Part shown: piece after piece, positions 8,239-17,024 of the stretch
Layout: every line of letters starts with the position of its first letter
How positions within the stretch are numbered: position 1 is the stretch's first letter
NCBI RefSeq assembly: GCF_008705135.1
Contig: NZ_CP023694.1
Coordinates: forward strand, 7,229,001-7,293,000
Direction: 5' to 3'
Length of the DNA: 64,000 nt
Origin: Streptomyces coeruleorubidus
Lineage (GTDB): Bacteria > Actinomycetota > Actinomycetes > Streptomycetales > Streptomycetaceae
Notes under the pieces: generated by a model
What the model was told of the DNA's origin: nothing
What the model saw: only the letters and a program-made list of their open reading frames with translations
The model's database searches: none
Program-made: the position numbers and the translations under genes

Positions 8239-8820
8239 TCACAGGGTCTCGAAGGTGTCGGTCTCCGCGTGGTGTTGCCGCACGGTTCCGGTGTGGACCT
8301 CGTAGAACCAGGCGTGCAGGCCGAGTCGGCCCTCCGCCAGCCGGCGCTCGATGCACGGGTACGACCGCAGTCGCAGCACCTGGGCGAGGACGTGGTTCTG
8401 CACGGCTTCGGCGACCGTCGGGTCCGCCGGGTCCTCGCACTTGGGTTCCTCGGCGGCGTGCGCGAGCCAGTCGCGCACCGCCGGTACGGCGGCGAGGTCG
8501 TCGCCCCGTACCACCGCGCCCACGGCACCGCAGTGCGAGTGGCCGCAGACCACGATGTCCTTGACGCCGAGGACTTCCACGGCGTACTCGATGGTGGCCG
8601 CCTCGGACGTGGGGTGTTCCAAGGCGTGCGGGGGGACGATGTTGCCGGCGGTGCGCAGCTCGAAGAGCTCGCCGGGCCGGGCGCCCGTGATCAGGGCCGG
8701 TACGACCCTGGAGTCGGAGCAGGTGATGAACAGGACGTCGGGGGACTGACCCTCGGCGAGGCGGGCGAACTCCTCAGGGCGCTGTCCGAACGTGCGGGCG
8801 TTGTCGATGAGGGGTTGCAT
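8239..8820 (-). CDS. Beta-class carbonic anhydrase
   Basis: A 193-residue zinc enzyme that interconverts CO2 and bicarbonate in the cytoplasm. The zinc ligands are visible as Cys34 in CSDSR, with the Asp36-Arg38 dyad, and His94 and Cys97 in GHSHCGA. Length and motif spacing match bacterial beta-CAs, and no export signal is present. It is the first gene of a two-gene operon with the SulP transporter, which suggests that bicarbonate taken up or produced is equilibrated here for carboxylation reactions or pH control. Confidence 0.93.
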   Translation of the reverse strand: MQPLIDNARTFGQRPEEFARLAEGQSPDVLFITCSDSRVVPALITGARPGELFELRTAGNIVPPHALEHPTSEAATIEYAVEVLGVKDIVVCGHSHCGAVGAVVRGDDLAAVPAVRDWLAHAAEEPKCEDPADPTVAEAVQNHVLAQVLRLRSYPCIERRLAEGRLGLHAWFYEVHTGTVRQHHAETDTFETL

Positions 8821-8902
8821 GAGTGTGGTGACTCCTCCTGGCGCGCAGTGGGGGCGCGTCGGACGGGCATGACAGAGGTGGGGGATGGAACTGCTCTGTT
8901 CC

Positions 8903-9328
8903 TCAGCAGCGGAAGACCTGAAGTGCTGCTGGTGTGTGCGACGCCGAGGATCTCGACGTGCGTTCGTGTGTGGCGCCGGGTGTGACCCGTTCCGGTGCTG
9001 TCGGCGGGATGTGCCTCAGCAGCGGCCGCTCGGCCGAGGGCGCGGGTTCGGTGCTGTGGAACCGGTCGCGGGTCCGCAGGGGGCCGGTCGGGCCCCCGTG
9101 GTGTCCGGCGCGGCAGGTCGCGATCTCGTCGCGCAGAGCCTTCCCGGAGAACTTGGTCACGGGGCGCGAAGACGTGCCGGAGGGTTCAGTTCCGGGCTGA
9201 GCCTTGGCCTCGACTTCACGGGGTGTGTGCGCGGATGCGAAGGATGCCGTCGGTGCGAAGAACTGGAGGGCGAGCAGGACGGCGGCGAGGATCGAAACCA
9301 TGGTCCGTACCGTCGTACCTCGGTACAT
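8903..9328 (-). CDS. Conserved Streptomyces secreted or membrane-anchored hypothetical protein
   Basis: A 141-residue protein starting MYRGTTVRTM, chosen because a strong AGGGGGG ribosome site lies just upstream; an ATG nine codons earlier lacks one. A hydrophobic segment at about residues 9-30 ends ASFASA, compatible with a signal peptide. The rest is Pro/Arg/Thr rich with no known fold, including VTKFSGKALRDEIATCRAG and a final Cys. I recognise the type as a widespread Streptomyces protein but know no function. It lies 82 bases upstream of the carbonic anhydrase on the same strand. Confidence 0.65.
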   Translation of the reverse strand: MYRGTTVRTMVSILAAVLLALQFFAPTASFASAHTPREVEAKAQPGTEPSGTSSRPVTKFSGKALRDEIATCRAGHHGGPTGPLRTRDRFHSTEPAPSAERPLLRHIPPTAPERVTPGATHERTSRSSASHTPAALQVFRC

Positions 9329-9352
9329 GCGCCCCCCTTCAGGTGATTCGCA

Positions 9353-9380
9353 CATCTAGCGCTGACCAACACTTAGTCAA
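9353..9380 (-). promoter_or_regulatory. Candidate promoter of the 141-residue hypothetical protein
   Basis: On the minus strand TTGACT (9380-9375) and TAGATG (9358-9353) are separated by 16 bases, close to the vegetative consensus. It lies 25 bases upstream of the start codon at 9328. A large palindrome sits just upstream. Confidence 0.5.
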
Positions 9381-9398
9381 TGGCTGGTCAAGAAACAC

Positions 9399-9430
9399 GT
9401 TAACCCTGCAAAGTCATTTGCAGGGTTAAC
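9399..9430. promoter_or_regulatory. Perfect 14-base inverted repeat, likely operator or hairpin
   Basis: GTTAACCCTGCAAA (9399-9412), a four-base centre GTCA, and the exact complement (9417-9430) form a perfect dyad in an AT-rich island. It sits 19 bases upstream of the -35 hexamer of the hypothetical gene and 97 bases past the zapE stop. It could be an activator or repressor site, or a zapE terminator; unusually low GC for this genome argues for a protein-binding site. Confidence 0.55.
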
Positions 9431-9526
9431 TTAACGTTTCAAGCTGAAGAGAGCCTGAAAACCGTAGGTGGCTTGGCTTGAACCCAGCCTTGCCGTACGG
9501 CGGTTGGCACGATATTGGGGTTGTGG

Positions 9527-10630
9527 TTACCGCGAGTTCGTCAACTTGGCCGCGTCGCGGGCCAGGGCGGTGAGCCGGGAGATGGCCCGGAAGTACTTCT
9601 TGCGGTAGCCGCCGTTCAGCATCTCGTCGCTGAAGAGCTGGTCGAAGGGCAGGCCCGAGGCCAGCACGGGCACTTCGCGGTCGTAGAGCCGGTCCGCGAG
9701 GACGACGAGCCGAAGTGCCGTCGACTGGTCGGGAACCGGCCGCACGCCGGTGAGGCAGACGGCCTTGACTCCGTCGGTCAGGGCACCGTACCGGCTGGGG
9801 TGGACGCGGGCCAGGTGGTCCAGGAGGGGCGAGAACGCGTCGAGGGACGCGCCCTCGGTGGCGTGCGCCGCCTTGGTCACCTCTTCGTCGGAGTACGGCG
9901 GCGGCGCCTCGGGCAGGCCGCGGTGGCGGTAGTCCTCGCCGTCGATGCGCAGGGCGCGGAAGTGGGCCGACAGGCCCTGGATCTCGCGCATGAAATCGGC
10001 CGCGGCGAACCGGCCCTCACCGAGCTTGCCGGGCAGCGTGTTGGAGGTGGCGGCGAGCGCGACGCCCGCGTCGACGAGCTTGCCGAGCAGGGTGGAGACC
10101 AGGACCGTGTCGCCGGGGTCGTCGAGCTCGAACTCGTCGATGCACAGCAGCCGGTGGCCGGACAGGGTCTGGACGGTCTGCTGGAACCCGAGGGCGCCGA
10201 CGAGGTTGGTCAGCTCCACGAACGTGCCGAACGCCTTGCGGGCGGGCTCGGCCGGGGTGGCGTGCCACAGGGACGCCAGCAGGTGGGTCTTGCCGACGCC
10301 GTAACCGCCGTCGAGGTAGACGCCGCGCGGGCCGGCCGGGGTCGCCTTCCTGGGCGCCCTGCCGAATCCGAACAGCCGCCGCTTGCCGGAACCGCCCGCC
10401 TCTTGGCCGAGACCCGCCGCGAAGCCCTCCAGGACCTGGACGGCCTCCGTCTGGCTGGGCTGGTTCGGGTCCGGTATGTACGTGCTGAAGCGCACCGAGT
10501 CGAACCGCGGCGGCGGCACCATCTCGGCGACCAGCCGGTCCGCGGGAACGCGCGGCTCACGGGCGCACAGGGACAGCGGGGCCGGGTCGGTCACGGGGCC
10601 GGATCCGGAGGGGGCAGGGGAGGAGGACAC
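9527..10630 (-). CDS. zapE: Cell division protein ZapE (AFG1-like ATPase)
   Basis: A 367-residue P-loop ATPase. Walker A is GGYGVGKTHL at residues 108-117 and Walker B is LLCIDEFEL; the sensor stretch AATSNTLP and the motif LGEGRFAAADFMREI are characteristic of the ZapE/AFG1 family. In proteobacteria ZapE acts on FtsZ rings; in mitochondria AFG1 aids protein turnover; its role in Streptomyces is less clear. Start is GTG at 10628-10630. The gene diverges from the pyrimidine reductase gene across only 37 bases, so their promoters must overlap. Confidence 0.92.
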   Translation of the reverse strand: MSSSPAPSGSGPVTDPAPLSLCAREPRVPADRLVAEMVPPPRFDSVRFSTYIPDPNQPSQTEAVQVLEGFAAGLGQEAGGSGKRRLFGFGRAPRKATPAGPRGVYLDGGYGVGKTHLLASLWHATPAEPARKAFGTFVELTNLVGALGFQQTVQTLSGHRLLCIDEFELDDPGDTVLVSTLLGKLVDAGVALAATSNTLPGKLGEGRFAAADFMREIQGLSAHFRALRIDGEDYRHRGLPEAPPPYSDEEVTKAAHATEGASLDAFSPLLDHLARVHPSRYGALTDGVKAVCLTGVRPVPDQSTALRLVVLADRLYDREVPVLASGLPFDQLFSDEMLNGGYRKKYFRAISRLTALARDAAKLTNSR

Positions 10631-10667
10631 GGTTCACCATGCTACGGGGCGTGGAACACTGCACGGC

Positions 10668-11483
10668 ATGCGACGTCTGTTCCCTGTGACCGATGAAACA
10701 GCAGCTCCGGACTCGGGTGGGATGCCCGGGGAGGACGTGCGTGAGGGGGCCGGGCGGGAGTGGAGTCTGGCCGAGCTCGCCGCCGCGTACGCCTATCCCG
10801 AGGTGGGGCCCGGCGGGCCGCTGCCGTGGCTGCGCGCCAACATGGTGTCCACGCTGGACGGGGCCGCCCAGCACGACGGCCGTTCGCAGCCCATCTCCAG
10901 CAAGACCGACATGCGGATCTTCGGCACGCTGCGGGCGCTGGCGGACGTCGTGGTCGTCGGCGCGCAGACGGTGCGCCAGGAGGGGTACCGGCCGGCACGC
11001 GCGCGTGCCGAGTTCGCCGGGATGAGGGAGGCGGCCGGACAGAGCCCCGCACCCGCGATCGCGGTGGTCTCCGCCAGTCTGGACCTGGACTTCTCGCTGC
11101 CGCTGTTCACCTCGCCCCTGGTGCCCACCCTCATCCTCACGGGAGCCTCGGCCGCCCCGGACCGCGTCGCCGCCGCCGAGAAGGCGGGCGCCCGGGTGGT
11201 CACCGCCGGGGACGGCATCGGCGTGGACCCGGCCCGCGCCGTCCAGGCCCTCGCCGGCCTCGGGTACACCAGGCTGCTGACCGAGGGCGGCCCGCGGCTG
11301 CTCGGGCAGCTGGTGGCGGCCGGCGTGCTCGACGAGCTGTGCCTGACCGTCTCCCCGATGCTGACCGCGGGCGACGCGCAGCGCATCGCCGGGGGGCCCG
11401 CCGTCACGGTGCCGCAGCGCTTCAGGCTGGTGTCGATGCTGGAGGAGGACGGCTTCCTGTTCACGCGGTACGGGCGGTCCTGA
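10668..11483 (+). CDS. RibD C-terminal-type pyrimidine/dihydrofolate-like reductase
   Basis: A 271-residue NADPH-dependent reductase resembling the C-terminal half of RibD, without the deaminase half. Diagnostic stretches are MVSTLDGAAQ, the DMRIFGTLRALADVVVVGAQTVR helix region (shown by its key residues R, G, D), LLTEGGPRLLGQLVAAG and the C-terminal DGFLFTRYGR. It may act in riboflavin-like or folate-like reduction, but no other rib genes are near, so substrate is not fixed. Start is the ATG at 10668; the same frame extends upstream but would run into the divergent zapE. A 253-base non-coding stretch follows, in which I see no clear element. Confidence 0.85.
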   Translation: MRRLFPVTDETAAPDSGGMPGEDVREGAGREWSLAELAAAYAYPEVGPGGPLPWLRANMVSTLDGAAQHDGRSQPISSKTDMRIFGTLRALADVVVVGAQTVRQEGYRPARARAEFAGMREAAGQSPAPAIAVVSASLDLDFSLPLFTSPLVPTLILTGASAAPDRVAAAEKAGARVVTAGDGIGVDPARAVQALAGLGYTRLLTEGGPRLLGQLVAAGVLDELCLTVSPMLTAGDAQRIAGGPAVTVPQRFRLVSMLEEDGFLFTRYGRS

Positions 11484-11736
11484 CGTACTGAACCGCGCGA
11501 CACGGGGTACAGGTCTCGGCGGCCGGGATGCCGAACCGGTCGGTAGGCCCGGAATCGGTACGGTGGTCACCGCCGGTCCGGTCATCGACGGAATGTGCCG
11601 TTCCGTTTGCTTTGCGGAGGGCACACTGGACCCGGCAGTACCCGTGCGAACACGGGGGCAGGATGGTTTCCGCAGGGCCCGGCACGGCCCACGGAGGAGT
11701 GGGGCCGCAGGCCCCCGGGAGCAGAAGGGGCGCCTG

Positions 11737-12210
11737 GTGTTCACAAGCGTATTGATGATCGAGAAGGCCCTGACATCCGCCGACGTGGAGTTCGTCACGA
11801 CGTTGCACGGGGAGGAGCAGGTCTCCTTCCAGGTGCTGCTCCAGCCGCGCGGCGAGCAGGCGGACCGGCTGCTGCGGGCCATCGACGACGTCGCGCTCGG
11901 CGAGCTCGACGAGGCCGTACGCGAGGGGGAGACACCGGAGGGCGAGGAGGCGCTGAGCGTCGGGCAGCGGGCCCTGGAGGTCTCGCTCGCGGCGTTGCGG
12001 GCTTCCGGTAGCGAGGCAGGAGGACGGCTGATCGAGGACCATCCGCTGGACGCGCTGAAGTCCCTGGTGGAGGAGGCCGGGGCCGACGAGGTCATCGTGC
12101 TGACCGACCCCCACTACGTAGAGGAGTTCTTCCACCGGGACTGGGCGTCGAGGGCGCGGCACAAGGTCGGTGTGCCGGTGCTGAAGCTGTTCTCGCACAG
12201 CAAGGCGTAG
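11737..12210 (+). CDS. Conserved actinobacterial protein next to murC, often mislabelled indole-3-glycerol phosphate synthase
   Basis: A 157-residue soluble protein beginning at GTG 11737 (VFTSVLMIEKAL), six bases after an AGAAGGGG ribosome site. The middle is rich in Glu and Ala and the C-terminal half has the conserved stretch DEVIVLTDPHYVEEFFHRDW followed by SRARHKVGVPVLKLF. It lacks the TIM barrel and the catalytic Lys/Glu set of TrpC and is far too short, so the common database label would be wrong. Function unknown. It is conserved beside murC in Streptomyces as I recall, which could hint at an envelope-related or universal-stress-like role. Confidence 0.8.
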   Translation: MFTSVLMIEKALTSADVEFVTTLHGEEQVSFQVLLQPRGEQADRLLRAIDDVALGELDEAVREGETPEGEEALSVGQRALEVSLAALRASGSEAGGRLIEDHPLDALKSLVEEAGADEVIVLTDPHYVEEFFHRDWASRARHKVGVPVLKLFSHSKA

Positions 12211-12291
12211 CCGCCGGCGGTGGCGGCATCGCTGAACGCTTCGGCATAGGCTGTGCCGCTGAACGTTCCGCACACGCACAGGGAGACACGC

Positions 12292-13683
12292 ATGGCACCC
12301 GGCCTTCCCACCGCCATGGACCGACCGCACTTCATCGGCATCGGCGGGGCCGGGATGTCGGGGATCGCGAAGATCCTCGCGCAGCGCGGGGCCGTCGTGG
12401 CGGGCAGTGACGCCAAGGAGTCGGCGACGGCCGAGGCGCTGCGGGCGCTGGGTGTGACGGTGCACATCGGGCACGCGGCCCGGCACCTGGCCGACGACGC
12501 CAGCTGTGTGGTCGTGTCCTCGGCGATCCGGCAGGACAACCCCGAGCTGGCCCGCGCGGCCGAGCTCGGCATCCCCGTCGTGCACCGCTCCGACGCCCTC
12601 GCCGCCCTGATGGAGGGCCTGCGCCCGATCGCCGTCGCCGGTACGCACGGCAAGACGACCACGACCTCCATGCTGGCCGTGTCGCTGAGCGAGCTGGGCC
12701 TGAAGCCGTCGTACGCGATCGGCGGGGACCTGGACGCGCCCGGCTCCAACGCGCTGCACGGCGAGGGCGAGATCTTCGTCGCCGAGGCGGACGAGTCGGA
12801 CCGCAGCTTCCACAAGTACGCGCCCGAGGTCGCGATCGTCCTCAACGTCGAGCTCGACCACCACGCCAACTACGCGTCGATGGACGAGATCTACGAGTCG
12901 TTCGAGACGTTCGTGGACCGCGTCACCGAGGGCGGCACGCTGGTGATCACCGCCGACCACGAGGGCGCGCGGGAGCTGACGCGCCGGGTCGCGGGACGCG
13001 GCGTGCGGGTGGTGACGTACGGCGAGTCGGAGGACGCCGGCGTGCGCATCCTGTCGGTCGTGCCGCAGGGGCTGAAGAGCGAGGTCACGGTGGTGCTGGA
13101 GGGCGAGGAGCTGACCTTCACGGTCTCCGTGCCCGGCCGGCACTACGCGCACAACGCGGTGGCCGCGCTCGCGGCGGGCGTGGCGCTCGGCGTCCCCGCC
13201 GACGAGCTGGCCGCGGCGCTGGCGGCGTACACGGGCGTGAAGCGGCGGCTCCAGCTCAAGGGCGAGGCCGCGGGTGTGCAGGTCATCGACTCCTACGCGC
13301 ACCACCCCACCGAGATGACCGCCGACCTGGAGGCCATGCGCGCGGCGGCGGGCGACGCCCGGATCCTGGTCGTCTTCCAGCCGCACCTGTTCTCGCGGAC
13401 GCAGGAGCTGGGCAAGGAGATGGGCCAGTCCCTGGCCCTGGCGGACGCCTCGGTCGTGCTGGACATCTACCCGGCCCGTGAGGACCCGATCCCCGGCGTG
13501 ACCAGCGAGCTGATCATCGAGGCGGCCCGGGCGGCGGGCGCCGACGTGACGCCGGTGCACGACAAGGCGGACGTCCCCTCCGCGGTCGCGGGAATGGCGA
13601 AGCCGGGGGATCTCGTTCTCACCATGGGAGCGGGCGACGTCACCGACCTCGGCCCGCACATCCTGGACCGTCTGTCGAACTGA
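12292..13683 (+). CDS. murC: UDP-N-acetylmuramate--L-alanine ligase
   Basis: A 463-residue ATP-dependent Mur ligase that adds L-alanine to UDP-MurNAc in cytoplasmic peptidoglycan synthesis. The N-terminal Rossmann motif is GIGGAGMSGIAKIL, the ATP loop GTHGKTTTTSML lies near residues 117-128, and EADESDRSF and the HPTEM motif for substrate binding follow. Start ATG 12292 is preceded by GGGAG; the open frame extends 13 codons upstream but without a ribosome site. The gene stands outside the division and cell wall cluster, as is usual for Streptomyces murC. msrB follows after 14 bases and may be cotranscribed. Confidence 0.96.
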   Translation: MAPGLPTAMDRPHFIGIGGAGMSGIAKILAQRGAVVAGSDAKESATAEALRALGVTVHIGHAARHLADDASCVVVSSAIRQDNPELARAAELGIPVVHRSDALAALMEGLRPIAVAGTHGKTTTTSMLAVSLSELGLKPSYAIGGDLDAPGSNALHGEGEIFVAEADESDRSFHKYAPEVAIVLNVELDHHANYASMDEIYESFETFVDRVTEGGTLVITADHEGARELTRRVAGRGVRVVTYGESEDAGVRILSVVPQGLKSEVTVVLEGEELTFTVSVPGRHYAHNAVAALAAGVALGVPADELAAALAAYTGVKRRLQLKGEAAGVQVIDSYAHHPTEMTADLEAMRAAAGDARILVVFQPHLFSRTQELGKEMGQSLALADASVVLDIYPAREDPIPGVTSELIIEAARAAGADVTPVHDKADVPSAVAGMAKPGDLVLTMGAGDVTDLGPHILDRLSN

Positions 13684-13697
13684 GGGGCTGGAGGCTC

Positions 13698-14105
13698 ATG
13701 CCGTACGACGTCGAGAAGCCGGACGAGCAGTGGCGCGCGGAGCTGACCCCGGGCGAGTACGCGGTCCTGCGCCAGGCGGCCACGGAGCCCGCCTTCACCG
13801 GTGAGTACACCGACACCAAGACGCGGGGCGTCTACTCCTGCCGCGCCTGCGGAGCGGAGCTGTTCACCTCGGACACGAAGTTCGAGTCCCACTGCGGCTG
13901 GCCGTCCTTCTTCGACCCGAAGGACACCGACGCGGTGGAACTGATCGAGGACCGTACCCACGGCATGGTCCGCACGGAGGTGCGCTGCGCCCGCTGCGGC
14001 TCCCACCTCGGTCATGTGTTCGAGGGTGAGGGGTATCCGACCCCGACCGACCAGCGGTACTGCATCAACAGCATCGCGCTGCGGCTGACGCCCGTCGACA
14101 GCTGA
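13698..14105 (+). CDS. msrB: Peptide-methionine (R)-S-oxide reductase
   Basis: A 135-residue repair enzyme that reduces methionine-R-sulphoxide in proteins, using thioredoxin. Two zinc-binding CxxC pairs are present, CRAC at residue 48 and CARC at residue 97, with the HLGHVFEG motif. The catalytic Cys is residue 121 in RYCINS. The start is well supported by GGAGG five bases upstream. It is probably transcribed with murC. It converges with the large membrane protein gene across only 12 bases. Confidence 0.95.
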   Translation: MPYDVEKPDEQWRAELTPGEYAVLRQAATEPAFTGEYTDTKTRGVYSCRACGAELFTSDTKFESHCGWPSFFDPKDTDAVELIEDRTHGMVRTEVRCARCGSHLGHVFEGEGYPTPTDQRYCINSIALRLTPVDS

Positions 14106-14117
14106 GGCGGGCCGCGG

Positions 14118-17024
14118 TCACCGGATCCGGCACTCCTTCACCGTGAGGGGTTTCGTGTCCCCCGCTGTGCGGCTGCACAGCACGCGGGTGTCGGCGGTGC
14201 CGTCGGCCGCGCGGCGAACCCGCTTGAGGACGATGCTGTGGCCGGTGCGGTCGCCGTACAGCGGGGCCCCGGTGAAGTCGATGGTGCCGGTGGCCATGCC
14301 CTCGATCTTGACGTTGCGCAGGTTCACCCAGGTCGAGGCGCGGCTCTGCGGCCGGTCGTCGCGCGTGGCCGCCCAGTACAGGGCGCGGGTCGCGTCGTGG
14401 GCCAGGGCGGTCTGGCCGCTGGCCAGGGCCGGGCTGTCGTAGCGCACGCGCCGGTCCTGCAGACCGGGCAGGTACGCGGCGGCCGAGAGGTAGAAGGTCG
14501 TCTTGGTGGCGGCCGACTCCAGCTCGGCCAGGGCCGCGTGGTACAGCGTGACCTTCGGCGCGACGGACTGCCCGCCGGCGGTGAAGTCGGCCTTGGACAG
14601 GTCGTCGCCCGTGAGGATGGACAGGGGCTTTCCGGCGCAGCCCGGCTCGGTGCCCAGCTGGGTCATCAGGGGATCGATGTCCTCCACCCGGCCCGCGAAG
14701 TAGATCACGGACGGGACCCGGCCGCCGCGGCAGATCTCCTGGGCGTGCGAGCGGAGTTCGGGCTTGCCGCCGCTGAGGACGTAGCGGCGCGGCTCGAGCC
14801 GGGCGAAGCCCTGCCGGCGCAGCATCTCCTGGCCGTAGCGGGCCTGTTCGTCGGTGTACAGGTCGTCGGTCTTCGCCGTGTCGCGGGCGAGGACGAGGCC
14901 GTACTGCCGTCTGTCCGGTCTGCGCAACTGGGCCGCGATAAGGCCGAGTTTCTCGATCTGCCACTCGTCGGTGGCGGCCAGGCTGAACCAGTTGGCGAAC
15001 TCGCGGGGCAGATACGTGGCGGAGTTGGTGCCGGAGACAATCGGCAGGCCGGCCTCCAGCAGGGTGCGCGTCGTCGCCCTGCTCGACTCCAGGTCGCGGC
15101 CGGTGCCGACGACCCCCACCACGGTCGGGTCCTCGGCGGCGTACGCGGCGATGGCCTCGGCCATCTCCTTCTGGTGGCCCAGGTCCACGCCGCCGTTGGC
15201 GACCAGGACGCGCAGCTTCACACTGGAGTTCTTGTTGATTACGGCCTGCGCCAGATGGACACCCGCCAGCTCCTCGGCGCCCTTCACGAACGACGAGCCG
15301 GCCGGGTCGGCGCTCAGCGGCCCGGCGTAGACGACGGTGACGTACTTGCCGGAGTGGCGTGCGAGGACGTCCGCGTTCTGCCCGGCGATGCGGTCCTCCA
15401 GTTCGTCCACGGTCCAGGGCGTTTCGTCGTCGGCGGTCAGGGTCCTGATCTCGTCGGAGGGCTTGGGGGCGGGCAGCCAGTCGGCGAAGCGGACGCCGCC
15501 GGTCGCTATGCCTATGCACTCCGTGTCGCCGCCGGGTGTCCGTTCGAGCCGGGTGTCGCGGTTGGCGGTCAGTACGGATGCCGAGCAGTACCGGTCCTGG
15601 AGGGAGTCGGCACGCATGACGGTGGCGGCGGCTAGCAGGGCGGTCACCAGGACCAGGGTGTGCAGGGCCCACACCAGCCGGGCGAGCGTCGGCCGGGTGG
15701 CGGCCCGCAGATGGCGGCGGCGTTCCTCGACGGGACCGAGCTGGTCGTGCGGCAGCGGGATCCTCATCACCCAGGGCAGGACGGACCGCTCCCGGCTGGG
15801 CGACTGCTCGGCGCGCAGGTCGCGTGCCCACTCCCGGTACCAGGTGCGCAGCCGCTCGCCGAACCGGGGCGGTGCGGGTTCGGGGTCGGGCGCCGTCCGG
15901 ACCACGCCGCGCTCCAGGCGCGGCACGTCGTGGGAGCGGACCGCGGCGACCACCAGCAGCGGGTCCAGCTCGCTGCGCCGGCTGCGGACGTCGCTGATGG
16001 CCCGGATCAGCTCGATGCCGCCGTTGCGGTCGTCCGCGTGCGGCAGGAACAGCATGGGCGGGCGCGGCCGTTTGAAGCCGCGCAGGTCCCAGCTCCAGCG
16101 GCGGTGGTTGTCCCGCAGGTCCTCCCGCAGCGCCAGCACGCACAGCTGGAGGTGGAAGTCGCCGCCCGCCGTGAGCGCCTCGGCCACGTCGTACGCCCGG
16201 GCCGCGATCGCCCTCCAGGAGCGCACCGGCCGGAGCAGCGACACCTCGGTCGGATCGTCCTGGTCCGCCGCCCTGAGGAAGGTCGTCGTCATGAACCAGC
16301 GGCTCTCCCGGCGCAGCCACAGGAAGATCGGCGCCCGCCCCGGCAGGGCGTAGTTGAGGACGGTCAGCAGCAGCAGGAAGGCGAGTCCGGCCGCCACCGC
16401 CACGAACCAGTCGCTGCGGGCGAGGAGCGCGGCGAGCACGGTCACGAGGCTCGCGGGCAGGATGTGCGCCATGTCGAACAGCGGCAGGCCCGAGCGCCAC
16501 CGCGCGGTGCCCTTCGGGCGCCAGCGCTGCCGGGCCAGCTGGTCGAGCAGCCGCTGCCGCTGGTCCTGCCCGGCCTCGGGGCTGCCCGGGGCGGGCGCCG
16601 GCCAGGTGTCACCGAGTGCCGCGACCGCGTCGTCGATGGCGTGCACCAGCCGCAGCCGCGGGAACGCGTAGCGCCGGTAGACCGCCTTCGGGCCGCCCCA
16701 CTTCTTCGGGTCGCTCAGCGCCCGCACCATGGCCGCGGCCCGGCGCACCTCCGTCGTGCCCTCGTAGGCGTCCTGCGCCACCGCGCAGCGCGTGCCGTGC
16801 GCATCCTGGCCCGTGTACAGCTGCCGGACCAGCCCGGTCACGGCGTCGTCGTCCGCGCTGTCCTGCGCGTGCACGACGAACACCGGCATCGGTGGCTCGG
16901 CGCTCGTGCGGAAGTCCTGGATGAGGATTTCGAGCTGATCCTGGAGGTGGACCGCGGCGCCGGTCTCCGGCATACCGTCGTGTCCCCCAGGGCAGTCCGG
17001 CGGCGTGCGATCAGCGTTCACCAT
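14118..17024 (-). CDS. Large three-helix membrane protein with external type I periplasmic-binding domain
   Basis: A 968-residue protein of unrecognised function. Residues 1-180 look cytoplasmic, with VFVVHAQDSADDD near the start. Two membrane helices lie at about 183-225, a second soluble region at 226-445 should also be cytoplasmic, and a third helix at 446-470 leads to an external region. Residues 555-880 resemble the Leu/Ile/Val-binding fold (KYVTVVYAGPLS, VGVVGTGRDLESSRATTR, GLPIVSGTNSATYL, PSVIYFAGRVEDID). I see no Walker A, kinase or cyclase motif, so the output is unknown. The start is ATG 17024 behind GGGGG; a TTG two codons upstream is possible. No ABC transporter genes adjoin it, so a receptor role is more likely than transport. 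Confidence 0.75.
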   Translation of the reverse strand: MVNADRTPPDCPGGHDGMPETGAAVHLQDQLEILIQDFRTSAEPPMPVFVVHAQDSADDDAVTGLVRQLYTGQDAHGTRCAVAQDAYEGTTEVRRAAAMVRALSDPKKWGGPKAVYRRYAFPRLRLVHAIDDAVAALGDTWPAPAPGSPEAGQDQRQRLLDQLARQRWRPKGTARWRSGLPLFDMAHILPASLVTVLAALLARSDWFVAVAAGLAFLLLLTVLNYALPGRAPIFLWLRRESRWFMTTTFLRAADQDDPTEVSLLRPVRSWRAIAARAYDVAEALTAGGDFHLQLCVLALREDLRDNHRRWSWDLRGFKRPRPPMLFLPHADDRNGGIELIRAISDVRSRRSELDPLLVVAAVRSHDVPRLERGVVRTAPDPEPAPPRFGERLRTWYREWARDLRAEQSPSRERSVLPWVMRIPLPHDQLGPVEERRRHLRAATRPTLARLVWALHTLVLVTALLAAATVMRADSLQDRYCSASVLTANRDTRLERTPGGDTECIGIATGGVRFADWLPAPKPSDEIRTLTADDETPWTVDELEDRIAGQNADVLARHSGKYVTVVYAGPLSADPAGSSFVKGAEELAGVHLAQAVINKNSSVKLRVLVANGGVDLGHQKEMAEAIAAYAAEDPTVVGVVGTGRDLESSRATTRTLLEAGLPIVSGTNSATYLPREFANWFSLAATDEWQIEKLGLIAAQLRRPDRRQYGLVLARDTAKTDDLYTDEQARYGQEMLRRQGFARLEPRRYVLSGGKPELRSHAQEICRGGRVPSVIYFAGRVEDIDPLMTQLGTEPGCAGKPLSILTGDDLSKADFTAGGQSVAPKVTLYHAALAELESAATKTTFYLSAAAYLPGLQDRRVRYDSPALASGQTALAHDATRALYWAATRDDRPQSRASTWVNLRNVKIEGMATGTIDFTGAPLYGDRTGHSIVLKRVRRAADGTADTRVLCSRTAGDTKPLTVKECRIR

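Noticed and set aside
9399..9430. Palindrome considered as part of a CRISPR or IS end
   Set aside because: It is a single copy with no spacers, no target duplication and no transposase nearby.
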